Origin: Branchiostoma lanceolatum
Taxonomy: Eukaryota; Chordata; Leptocardii; Amphioxiformes; Branchiostomatidae
Assembly (NCBI RefSeq): GCF_035083965.1
Contig: NC_089727.1
Span: 10,917,501-10,981,500, forward strand
Direction: 5' to 3'
DNA: 64,000 bases
The position numbers and the translations under genes were made by a program. Positions 12,570 through 25,343 of the stretch are shown piece after piece. The notes beneath the pieces were generated by a model. The model was not told where the DNA came from and made no database searches. It saw only the letters and a list, made by a program, of their open reading frames with translations. Position 1 is the stretch's first letter. Every line of letters begins with the position of its first letter.

Positions 12570-13957
12570 TCTCTCTCTCTCTCTCTTTCTCTCTCACTCT
12601 CTCTGTCTCTCTCTGTCTCTCTCTCCACTCTCTCTCACTCTCTCTCTCTCTCTGATTTTCACTTCTCTTCTTGCTCACTCCAATTAGCACAAAATTGATA
12701 TTATTGTAACAATTAAGTTCCCCCATCTAACAACGAGGACAATTGTCATTTATACTGCATGATTTACCTGAGTGCCGTCATGGGTCCACCGCTGTTTGTC
12801 TATGCAGAATTTGTACTCGTATCGGCCGTGCGGCAGGCTCAAACGAGCAACGTACTCTTCACTGTCCTTGCTGCAAAGTAGAACAAAATACAGCAGGTCA
12901 TGTTACAGGTGAGTGAAATGGTCTTTAGATAGCGACAAAGCGACCCGAGAGGCACAGACAATCTTTTATTCCTATTATGAAATAGTATTCGGTACACCAG
13001 AACACAATTGCCTGTCATGATCATGAGTCTTAACTGAGCATGCTTTTAGATTATGAGTAGGTTTAGACTATTTTGTGCATAACTGTGTCGCTTTTGACAG
13101 TCAAGTTTTTAAATGGTCTAATGTAGTTCTGATGAAATAGCTGTACTTGTTAATGCCAACACCAGGCTATTGCTATTGCTATTAGCCTGCAATGGTGGTG
13201 TTATAGATAAAGTTCAAAGTTCAAAGGTATTATTTTCATTTTATGTAAACATGTCCAACTCTAAAGCAAAATGAGTTTAATTTCAAAATTTCTTAAAAGC
13301 CCCCAACCCCTGTAAATTTTTGCCTTCTCTTACCTTTTGGCAAGTTTTTTCCCTTCCTTCCACGCATTCCAACTGCCGACCACGCACACATCTCCGGTGG
13401 GCTCTCCTTTCCACACAATCTCCACCTCACCGTATTCTGCCATTTCAGTCTATGGACAAGAATAACTTTTGTTAGCATTATCTGGCGTCGTTGGAAAAAA
13501 GGCATACCTCAAATGTACACATGATGCAATGGCATGGCCTCGCGTTGACCAAAATCATAAGATCTTGTCTCTTAAAAGAACTAAGAACTAAGCAGCCTCA
13601 CACTTTGACGGATTCGTAGCAATCAGTCTGCCTCCTTACCTGCGTTAGTGATAACACTTATCGGAGCGTGGGAAAATATGCAAATCTAGATAGCAGTAAC
13701 CTACTGACCAGCGTTTACTTTGTTCGAAAATTGATGCTGCCCATCCCACAAGCATATTTGTATGTCTGAATTTCCCAAATGGTTCACAAGATTTTTTTTA
13801 CATCCTATGCAAAAATTTTGTTACATTGCATGCATCTATAATCTTCATCGGTGTCAACATAGTGATTTACCTTGGACAATGTGTCTCCGTAGACAGTGTA
13901 GACTGCACTTGTCTCTTCATTCGGCAGGGGGCATTCGTTTCCGATGTTGGCAACCAT
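11769..13957 (-). CDS. AMPK-type glycogen-binding (CBM48) protein with repetitive acidic tail (4 exons)
   Basis: Proposed coding exons on the minus strand, in order, are 13871-13957, 13334-13449, 12768-12870 and 11769-12374. They total 912 nt and give 303 residues; every phase agrees. Residues about 35-110 form an AMPK1_CBM/CBM48-like E-set domain: EIVWKGEPTGDVCVVGSWNAW, then YVARLSLPHGRYEYKFCID, then W-T-H-D-G and YGSYNNVLLV. In AMPK-beta and relatives this fold binds glycogen and starch; the Trp, Lys and Asn positions of the carbohydrate site look conserved. The roughly 200-residue tail is not recognised. It holds four degenerate repeats of ETLPPSD-x(n)-GTDTQE type and ends in an aromatic segment (ELYYSYFSWITEAIFGK) that could be an amphipathic helix or membrane anchor. 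No kinase-binding AMPK-beta C-terminus or phosphatase domain is seen. A likely poly(A) signal (complement of TTTATT) is at 11538-11543. A strong acceptor 13 bp before the ATG suggests a non-coding first exon further right. Function beyond glycan binding is not known. Confidence 0.75.
12485..12653. repeat. (CT)n microsatellite
   Basis: Pure CT to about 12567, then interrupted CT with TT, AC and GT breaks. It lies in intron 3 of the CBM48 gene, where the transcribed strand reads (GA)n. All long frames over it are artefacts. Confidence 0.95.
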
Positions 13958-14289
13958 TTTGAGTGTATGTCTATTAAAGAAAAAGAAACCCTCAACATGC
14001 TGTCACAGAAACTCAGTGGATTCTGACTCGACTAGAATGACTTTTGTTTAGGTATCCTGTTTGCTTTATTTTGATTTTAACCACCAAGAAAAAAATACCC
14101 CCCAAAAAACCTACAAAACAAGGAAAAACTACTTAGTGCGATGTAAAGGAGCTATAGAGACATCTTAAATAACATGTAACTTTGCATATGCCAAGTGGTT
14201 TGTAGAGATATGAATCCTGGTTACGTGGCTGCCCAGTTTGTCCCACTCGCGTATGGACTAACTTAATCCGAGGCAATAATAATCGCCAG
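13958..14289. other. 5' flank/intron of the CBM48 gene
   Basis: Read on the minus strand, a polypyrimidine tract and TAATAG acceptor lie just before the ATG at 13957, so this is probably the intron between a 5' non-coding exon and the first coding exon. A possible donor (CTTG|GTATGT) is near 15450 (minus) next to CpG-rich DNA at 15480-15570. This is inference only. Confidence 0.3.
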
Positions 14290-14502
14290 TACTGTAAATG
14301 CAGAAATGTTCCTGAAGGTTTCATATGTTCGCGGTTTCAGCGACGACCGTTTCACCGCGAGCATAAAACTAAGTAAACGCCAACATTTTGTCCAATATTG
14401 TAGCACTATGTGACTATAGCACTGCCTAAAAACCACCGCAAACACTCAATTTTCCCCTTAGCGCGAAATAAAAACCACGCGAACTTAAATGCACTTACAG
14501 TA
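14290..14502. mobile_element. 213-bp MITE (TACTGTAAATGCA family), copy 1
   Basis: The left end TACTGTAAATGCAGAAATGTT is inverted at the right end (GAACTTAAATGCACTTACAGTA). The interior carries repeated CACCGCGAAC and CGCGGTTT words typical of this family's other copies at 14603 and 46738. There is no coding capacity. Confidence 0.75.
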
Positions 14503-14602
14503 TCTCTGTTATTCTATGTCGGTATGTCGTGTGGATAATGTTTCTTCTTACATAAATGTATTTGATGGTTAAGGGTCGAGGCCATGTTGACCTAATTAAG
14601 AT

Positions 14603-14788
14603 TACTGTAAATGCATTTAAGTTTCTTCACGCTAAAGGGGAAAATGGAGTGTTCGCGGTGGTTTTAAGTTCGCGGCAGTTCTATAGACATATACTGCTAC
14701 AGACAAAATATTCGCGGTGGTTTAAGTTTACGGTGAAACGGTCGCCGCGAAAACCCTGAACATATAACCACCGCGAACATTTCATACA
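14603..14788. mobile_element. MITE (TACTGTAAATGCA family), copy 2, right end lost
   Basis: It starts TACTGTAAATGCATTTAAG and has several TTCGCGGTGG words, ending near ACCGCGAACATTTC without the terminal inverted copy. It lies about 100 bp from copy 1 in the same array. Confidence 0.65.
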
Positions 14789-15748
14789 AGACATAACCAG
14801 TTCAGTAGATTTGCTAAGGTATATGCACAATGTACCACCAGACTGTGACATGCATGTGCAGCTCAAACCAAGATGGTCAGGGTCCGACAAAAGATCTACC
14901 ACTTGTTGAATAATCGTTCCCATACTTCAGTCAGCTTGTTTATTTTGCAGGACCAACGAAGCTTTTGATTCAGACACCACCATGGAAGTAAAACGTGGCT
15001 AATTTCTCTCTCTTTGGGCAACAGCACAGGTGGACAGTATATAACGAAGAGCTCTGTGATAGAACTATAAACTAAGCGTAATGGAACAATAAATGACGAG
15101 GGTTGTCACTTGGTTCCCGCCAAAAGCATGGCAATCTTTTTCCCACGGCCCCCACTCAAACCAACGACAGCTAGTTTTCCCACTATCCATAGATAGAATG
15201 TATACACTGCAACACAAGTTCTAAAGTTTTCTTGCAAAATGTGCAACATAAGAAAAGCAACTAGCAACAGGCTGACGTCTAGAATTCTAATATGAATAAA
15301 ACACTTGATCACTGGGCCAGAAACTACGGTAACTGGAAAAGGCTTCAGTAACGTGAAATCCCATTCTGTCATTTTTCATCCTAAGTGACGATTACAAAAG
15401 CTCACATACTGAACTATAAGTAGTAAACACAATGATGTACGTAACATACCAAGACGACGTACTTCAGATCTGCGAGTGACTGTAACGACGGGACGTGCTT
15501 CTCCGGGTCTTCTCAGTGACGTTTGCAAGGCGTGACGCGACCGGGCCTGTATCCTTCGGTATGTCACGTGATCCAGGTGACCAATGATAAATCAACCAAG
15601 ACTTGCAGTCACGATCCTATTATAATCACTAATGGAGATAGATTGTATATAATTGTGGATGTATCTAAAAGACAGCCTTTTAAGACATTCAGGGACCCGT
15701 AGTTATATTTCTAGATGTATGTATATAGAGCGACACACAATCAGCAAG
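14789..15748. other. intergenic/possible first intron of the CBM48 gene
   Basis: No frame with domain content. 15480-15580 is CpG-richer, with a CACGTG at about 15565, and could be a promoter for the minus-strand CBM48 gene. Nothing else is seen. Confidence 0.3.
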
Positions 15749-18779
<3,031 letters not shown>

Positions 18780-19850
18780 TGTTGACAGGTGTCTGTAAAT
18801 ATGATAGCTCAAGAAGGCATGGATGGATTGTCTTGATCATTGGTACAGGTGTGGGTAGGCCTTGATAGGCCCTCAGAGTGATTAGAATTTAGGCCTCGGC
18901 CCTTAGCGGCTTGTAATGGTTCTGCAGCGGAACTTCCGGTTTTGATATCTCGTGATCTTGACATGTTATGGTCATGAAATTTGAGTGGTAGATAGCTCTA
19001 AGGAGAGGGGGTAGGTCATTAAGCTAGGTTTGGGCTCCCTACTTATTATCACAATGCTACATTGTTTATTTTTGTGTTGGACACATGGACAGAAAGGCAT
19101 TTGCTTAGTTGGTTTCTGTATATGAATCATCCCTATGTACAATTTGAACATAATTTGCAGCACTCACAAAGACCTGCACTCGTACTCGTGTCTCGCTCAC
19201 CCACCCCTAGCTGTACTCGCGCAGATTGTGGGATTGGTATATTTTCAAGCAGGAAGTTTCACATGCTCACGAGTTAGCTATTTCTCTAGAATGATCCATG
19301 CAATAGATTCTCGTATCATCAGCCTAAGGTTACATGGGGGCAACTGAGGACGAAAGGCGTCCATGTGATTGATGTCTATTTTTGGTGACGCCTTAGGAGT
19401 GGATCCTATTGCAAGATTTATGGCGTTTGAAAGTTGGGTAAAGATGAACACCATTAAACACATAGTATGCAAATTAGCAACTCATTGGGATAATTGATAA
19501 GAAAATGCTATAATGGCCATCTGAGAGATTCGAAGATAATTTGTTGATACTCGGGACGACCTGTGTTAATTGGGTAGCAAATGTCATCAACGGAAGCTGA
19601 TATAATTCATGCAAAGGACATTGTTTGCACACTACGTGAGTGGTGAAGGATGGGCATTTTATATTTGTGGCATATGTCGCTTAGGTTGGGGTCAACATCT
19701 TCATACATGGATAATGAAAATTAAGTAAATATTAATCGTCACCATGGTGATTTCATTTTTACTTGGGCAGCTCTTGCATATGATGAGTTCCTCTTTTCTT
19801 GAATCATCTCTGTAGGGGGGGAGGGGCAGGTCAGATACGACAAGTTGGAT
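18780..19850. repeat. degenerate interspersed repeat, about 160-bp units (block A)
   Basis: Phrases such as GGATTGTCTTGATCATTGGTAC, GTGGTAGATAGCTCTAAGG and TTCTGCAGCGGAACTT recur in altered form in 20146-21110 and in the element at 29373-30720 (GTGGTAGATAGTTCATG, ACTGCAGCGG). They mark one old repeat family made of degenerate internal units. No coding capacity. Confidence 0.55.
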
Positions 19851-19864
19851 TCTATAATTAGTCA

Positions 19865-20145
19865 GGTGTTTTTCAGAGTGTGGCTATTTTGTGGACTTCA
19901 CCATCGAAAGGTTGATAATTCTTTTTCTTGGACGTGTGCTCTAGCGCTGTCGGTTCAGAGTTTTTCCAGAGAATATCAGCTGGACAATGATTGTTTTATG
20001 GCTCCGAGCCATAAAACAATCATTGTCCAGCTGATATTCTCTGGAAAAACTCTGAACCGACAGCGCTAGAGCACACGTCCAAGAAAAAGAATTATCAACC
20101 TTTCGATGGTGAAGTCCACAAAATAGCCACACTCTGAAAAACACC
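19865..20145. repeat. perfect 140-bp palindrome with 1-nt spacer
   Basis: Positions 19865-20004 and 20006-20145 are exact inverted copies; I compared them base by base and found no mismatch. The only unpaired base is C20005. The symmetry breaks at both outer ends at the same step (19864 A against 20146 A). Both strands consequently encode the same open frame. The arm itself matches nothing else I recognise. Confidence 0.97.
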
Positions 20146-20408
20146 ATTGGCTCCTATGTTCTCGTCGTCATGTTTTCTTTATTCTTAGAGGAATTCTTGG
20201 GAAAAATAGAGGAGATTTTTTTTATTTTGTATGTCTGTAGTGTATGTTTGTTTGTGTGGATTTTTTAATATCTATTTGTGGTCGGCATAGCTTAAGAACC
20301 TGTGGATGGACTGTGATGAGATTTGGTATGTGGGTAGGTCTTGGGAATACGAAGGTCAAGGAATGTTTATCCAATTAGCTGTGAGTGATTTTTATATTTG
20401 ATAAACGA

Positions 20409-20439
<31 letters not shown>

Positions 20440-21110
20440 ATCTATCAATTCATCAAGGTCGTTTTCGGGCGTGCTGGTGGCGTTCCTTAGTACCGCAGTA
20501 GGACTTTCGGGTTTTGTATCTTTTGTCCTGGCTGGACACACCATGCGGTTTCCTTTTTTTTGGATGGCAGATAGCTTTTTATTACACACATGCAATATAT
20601 CGTATAATCTGGTTAGAGAAAATCATTGATATAATTGGAATAGATTGTGCCAATTCTAGCCGTATTCCCATCTTTAATGAAGCAGATATATTTTGTCCTG
20701 GACATGCTGTGGTCTTGGTTTTTTTGGTGGTAGATAGCTTTTAGTGTGATGAAGGTTTGGGTCCTCTAGGAGCTTTTTCTAGAGCTGCATAGGCGTTTTT
20801 GTTAAAACTCTAAAAGAAATAAAGGATATGATTTTCACGATGTTGGCCATGATTGCAACTTAGACAGAGATGTACACAATAATATACAACTTATGCAATT
20901 CAGGACTAAATTTGCATAATTGATGATGACATCCTATAATTTCAGTGCTCTCCTAAAATGACATCACTATATGCAGCAAGCAAGTTTGGGCTGGTGAAAG
21001 ATTAACAAATTATGCAAATAAGGGTCTAATCTACATAATCAATGCGAAGCGACATCATTTCTCAGTGGTAGATTATGGGAATTTCATACCTGTGACTTGT
21101 CTGGTCACAC
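20146..21110. repeat. degenerate interspersed repeat, about 160-bp units (block B)
   Basis: Continues the family of block A on the other side of the palindrome (AACCTGTGGATGGACTGTGATG, GGTATGTGGGTAGGTCTTGG, TTTTGTCCTGG repeated at about 20521 and 20693). A (CAT)n run lies at 20409-20437. Confidence 0.5.
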
Positions 21111-22141
21111 ATTTCATACTTGTGAAGGTGCGTGGTCTTGTTGTTAGGGTTATTGACTTATAATCTAACGGTTTGAAAGGCCATCAATGTTTTGCTCTTA
21201 GGAAATGCACTTGACACTTATCAACCCACTCGGTGAAAATGAGGAAATGCTATTCCAACACCAAGGAGAGCCGCCAGGGAAGCCCATTATTGACTCGGAG
21301 TATAACCTAGCCTCTTTCCTCCGATCCATTACAATCCATTCATAGCTTTTTAGTTATGCTGGAAAATGTATGCTTAAGGTTCCGGGTCGCGGTCGGAGTT
21401 CAAATCTGACCCGGTAATCTGCCGGAAGTGCGTGGTCGTCAACCTGATTTCTGGCCCAGATTGCTTGGTGATGGTTTTAGCTCCCGTGAGTTGTAGTATT
21501 TTTGGGCGCGTTGCAGTTGGTTCGCCATCAAAGCAAAGGTGTTGCGTTTTTTTCGCCTGATGACCCAAATAGCATTTTTACCGAATCTGCGTCATCGGAG
21601 ATCGCGAAAAAGTTATCACATGACTCCTTTTTTTTTAAATTTTCCAGACACATCATTTACTAAGCTTTCTCAGGATGTATGCCGCGACCCCAGGAAAACT
21701 CGTTATTTTTTTCAAGCAGGTTCGATCAAAAAAGCGATAAAAAAATGATAATTTTTGGGCCCAAAATTTACATTTTTCTATGGTTTCTACCCAAAATAAA
21801 GAGACAACAGACGATACCGATACATACAAGCAGCCAGAAACCGCTTTCCGCCGATATGATTGCATTTTCCGTCCTACTTTTCTTGGCAGAATTGCAGCCC
21901 CTCGGGCTGGGGGTGTCGGCCTACATACGAAATCGTAAAAAAAAACTCCGGTCCGAGACCTGATACACAAGCAACATACATCAACACACATCTCCACTTT
22001 ATCTTATTTCATTTAATCTGAATTTCTAAATGATACTGGTGTGCTGAACCATATGACATACTACATGAAACTCCATGATTACTCTTTCTTTGTCACTATC
22101 AGCCAGGCTATCTATCTAAAAAAATACCTTCCTCTCTTCCA
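21111..22141. other. upstream region of the LRR-Ig receptor gene
   Basis: No coding exon seen. It ends in a polypyrimidine tract and CAG (about 22130-22142), a good 3' splice site, so the receptor gene probably has a 5' non-coding exon further left. Confidence 0.4.
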
Positions 22142-22168
22142 GGTTTCGCTGAAAGGGCTGGAACAAAG

Positions 22169-23947
22169 ATGTCGCCTTTTCTCATCTTGCTGCTTGCGTT
22201 TGCTCCATCTAAGGCTGTGTCGTCTTGCCCTGACCTTTGTGAGGTACAGCGTACTGGGCATTGCAAGGTACGCGTGCAGATGTATCTGCCCGGTGTTGCC
22301 TCCATGCCTTGCGCAATGTGCAACACGACCGGGCAGACCGAGGAGAAGCAGCTCGGGTGTCTTCCACCCAATCTGAGGAAGCTGCAAGTGGCGGGGCACT
22401 CCGACAGCAGCGGCAAGCTGAAGCCCCTGCCTGGCCTTGTGCAGCTCCACACACTGCGCCTGGGGCCTGGGCACATCCTGACGGCTGAACGCGGAACGTT
22501 TTCAGCCGTACCAAACCTCCAGGCATTGTCCATGAGCAACAACGCCATCAAAGTCATTGGAAGCTGGTTCGGCGGAATCTGGAAGCTGAAAAAGCTCGCA
22601 CTGTCTTGGAATGAAATCAAACGAATCAAGAAGAATGCACTTCAGCCACTGGTGAAGCTCGAGTTCCTCAGCCTGAGGTATAACCGGCTTCGCGCTGTGG
22701 AAGAGTGGTATTTCGCTGGCCTGACCGACCTCAAGTATCTGCACCTGAGCTACAACAACATCTCACGCATCGCTGGGAAGTCGTTCGATCAGCTGCTAAG
22801 TCTGGAAGCACTCACCCTTGATCACAACAAGCTGCCATCCATCCCAGCGGAGTCGCTCAATACCATGCGCGGAATCACGCATGTCAGAGTTGAGGAGAAT
22901 CCATTCCGTTGCACCTGTGCGCTGGAAAGCTTGAAGTCTGCAGGGCCTAGGGCGTTGGGTCGCTCTGTCTACAACAGCTTGCGATGCAGCCACCCACCTA
23001 GCCTCTCGGGGAGAAAGATCACCGACGTGTCGAGAGAGATGATGCCATGTCCGTCACCTACAGCCAGGGTGTCCCGCCAAGATCACGGAGCCACTCTCAT
23101 GTGTGAAGTCTTCTGGGAGAAGCAGCCAGAGATCAGGTGGTTGGATCCAGGTGGCAGGGCCGTTGGAGAAAGAGAGTCACTCGACCCCTGTGGCGGCGCC
23201 GTGACCACACGCCTGGAGCACGAGTTTCCCACCGCACAATCTCCTGATCGAGAAACGGCGCACTCAGCAGACGACCCCGGCCTACCCTATATAGGCAAGT
23301 CCACCTCCACCCTCCGCATGAGTCAGCAGGCCTACCGGTGCTGGGCGGAGGGCAGTTTCCGGTGCGTCGTGCAGTCTACACCAGGCAACGTCTTTGCGGA
23401 TTTACCGCTGACCAAGTCAAGTGATACAAGCGACGGAGGACAGAGGCAAGAGCACACCATGATGACAACCGCCTACGGCAAACCTGTCCAGCAAACAACA
23501 AAGGCAACAGAAAGGATCACCAAACCGACGGAGATGAAGACCCAGCAGGATGGCACAGCTCCAGCAACCGTTACCGTGATGACCACTGTCTACACTACAA
23601 CACCTGTCCAACAGAACGCGAGGATCACAGAAAAGATGAGCAAACCCACCGACAAGAACCCCCAGGAGGATGGCACAACTCCAGCGGCTCACAAAGACTG
23701 GCACACCGTGGTGATAGTATTCATCTACATCGCAACCGCATGCCTGGCTTTATACCTCCTGGAAAAGGCAACGGTCAACTGCCGCTTGGAGTTCTACAAG
23801 TGCTACAAGAGGCGACAGATTCAGCGTCGCTACTTACAAGACAACGCCACAGGCGCAGCCGGAGTCATACCGCTGCAAAACATCCAGGCACCGTACCCTG
23901 CCCTCACGGCTGCACATCCTCCAGCAGCTCAGGACATATATGTATAA
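22169..23947 (+). CDS. LRR-Ig single-pass transmembrane receptor, 592 aa
   Basis: One uninterrupted coding exon. Residues 1-19 are a signal peptide (MSPFLILLLAFAPSKAVSS). A Cys-rich N-cap (C20-x3-C24 ... MPCAMC) follows, then about seven leucine-rich repeats with LxxLxLxxN spacing (for example LKYLHLSYNNISRI). The LRR C-cap NPFRCTCALESL starts near residue 244 and ends at MMPC near 295. An Ig-like segment spans about 296-400 (LMCEVFW ... YRCWAEG). A Thr-rich stalk with two copies of an M-x-T-T-x-Y ... PVQQ ... TEK/TER-x-(S/T)KPT ... DGT unit covers about 430-510. A membrane helix lies at about 513-534, with a basic cytoplasmic start (CYKRRQIQRRY) and a short tail. LRR-Ig receptors of this plan are expanded in lancelets and resemble vertebrate LINGO/LRRC4 proteins in layout. 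The ligand is unknown. The ATG directly follows a splice acceptor, so the 5' UTR is probably split. Confidence 0.9.
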   Translation: MSPFLILLLAFAPSKAVSSCPDLCEVQRTGHCKVRVQMYLPGVASMPCAMCNTTGQTEEKQLGCLPPNLRKLQVAGHSDSSGKLKPLPGLVQLHTLRLGPGHILTAERGTFSAVPNLQALSMSNNAIKVIGSWFGGIWKLKKLALSWNEIKRIKKNALQPLVKLEFLSLRYNRLRAVEEWYFAGLTDLKYLHLSYNNISRIAGKSFDQLLSLEALTLDHNKLPSIPAESLNTMRGITHVRVEENPFRCTCALESLKSAGPRALGRSVYNSLRCSHPPSLSGRKITDVSREMMPCPSPTARVSRQDHGATLMCEVFWEKQPEIRWLDPGGRAVGERESLDPCGGAVTTRLEHEFPTAQSPDRETAHSADDPGLPYIGKSTSTLRMSQQAYRCWAEGSFRCVVQSTPGNVFADLPLTKSSDTSDGGQRQEHTMMTTAYGKPVQQTTKATERITKPTEMKTQQDGTAPATVTVMTTVYTTTPVQQNARITEKMSKPTDKNPQEDGTTPAAHKDWHTVVIVFIYIATACLALYLLEKATVNCRLEFYKCYKRRQIQRRYLQDNATGAAGVIPLQNIQAPYPALTAAHPPAAQDIYV

Positions 23948-25140
23948 AGAGATCCCGGACGATTGACCCCGGAATGCACGTATGACACCCCCTTCGTTTC
24001 GTCCGACACACAATTAAAAACACAAGGAGCACAAAGAAGAGTAGAGCGTCCCAACATTCAACATAACATTGATCTTAACGGCTCATCATGCCTCTCTGGC
24101 TCAAACTGCAAACCGATCGGACAAAGTTCCCGACAAAACTCCCCAACATAAGCTGCAAAACTCCCAACATAAGCTACAGAAGACACCCAAGCTAACGTAC
24201 TTGCTTCCCAGCGTCAAAAGCTATCTGCCATTATGTCCAGAACAGAAGCTTCAAAGGTTTCGCTGCAGTCCAGGGAAAGTCACTATACTGACCTTGACCT
24301 TTAGCTTCTTAAGATCTAAACATAAATCACAATACATCACAATACAGCCATAGTTTCCTTGGCTTAAGCTGGCCAAAATTGGTCGGGAGCCCATGCAGAC
24401 ACGGCCATATCCAAAACTGCAATCCCGTCGCGTTTTGATAAGAAACAAACATCTGTACATGTCTTCACCATTGCATGATAAAGGAGAATCTCCGTCCCCT
24501 GTGGTCTATAACAAGGATACGACTTGGCACGGAATAGGACTACGAGTATGGATCACGATTTTGTCATGATATATTGAACTGTACATACTTGCTTTGTAAT
24601 TATTTGTATGTTCCCAGTGTAATTTTGAAAGCAGTGCTTACGCACGACGCGTAGAAAGTTCTTTCTGATAAAAGGAAAGTAGTTCTAGTACTTACAATTG
24701 TATCCACATTTCAAATCACTATAATTGCAACATTGTATGTATTGTATATCATGAATGCAGTAATACTTGAGGTTGATATTGGGTAAGGAATTTGAAAACT
24801 GTAATGTCTACAAATATATACTTAAACACTGTTAAGTTGTTATTCAAATACCATAAATTAAAGGCTCATTGTATGATAACGACAACTGCATCTTTCTAAA
24901 GTAAGCTGTGAGTAAGCTGTGAAGATTTTGATATTTGTCAATGATACAAGAATGATGTTCTTCATATGTTGTAAGTCATCAGTTTATAAGGTTGTTCTGA
25001 ATGCCACTTTGCAATGTAATGTGTTGTTTCCAAATGAGATGTGTAAATAGTACAATGTAATTTCAATTGGTACAAGTTAACATTTCAAAATAGAATGTAA
25101 GTTTAAGAATAAAGACATGTAAACAATTTAAAGTTTTGTG
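23948..25140 (+). other. 3' UTR of the LRR-Ig gene with poly(A) signal
   Basis: AT-rich non-coding DNA following the stop. AATAAA at 25108-25113 is the best poly(A) signal, giving a UTR of about 1.2 kb. The convergent sulfotransferase-like gene ends at 25344, so the two 3' ends are about 200 bp apart or overlap. Confidence 0.5.
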
Positions 25141-25343
25141 TGCTGGTGTTGAGTGACCGGTGACAGGCGAGTTTAGTCCGCAGGCTTACCTCTTACAAAG
25201 TGATGGGATCGATTCCCATTCTTATCGATGCCAATGCCGGTGGGTTTTGATTCCCCGGTATTCCAATGTTAATGGCAATGTTGACGGTTTTACCTAACTC
25301 TGAATCAACATATACAGAACAAATAAAAACAAACTTGAGAATT

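Noticed and set aside
12454..12726. Long Ser-Leu and Arg-Glu frames on both strands
   Set aside because: They are translations of the (CT)n microsatellite inside an intron of the CBM48 gene.
19845..20147. Two near-identical frames on opposite strands
   Set aside because: They are the same sequence read on both arms of the perfect palindrome, not two genes.
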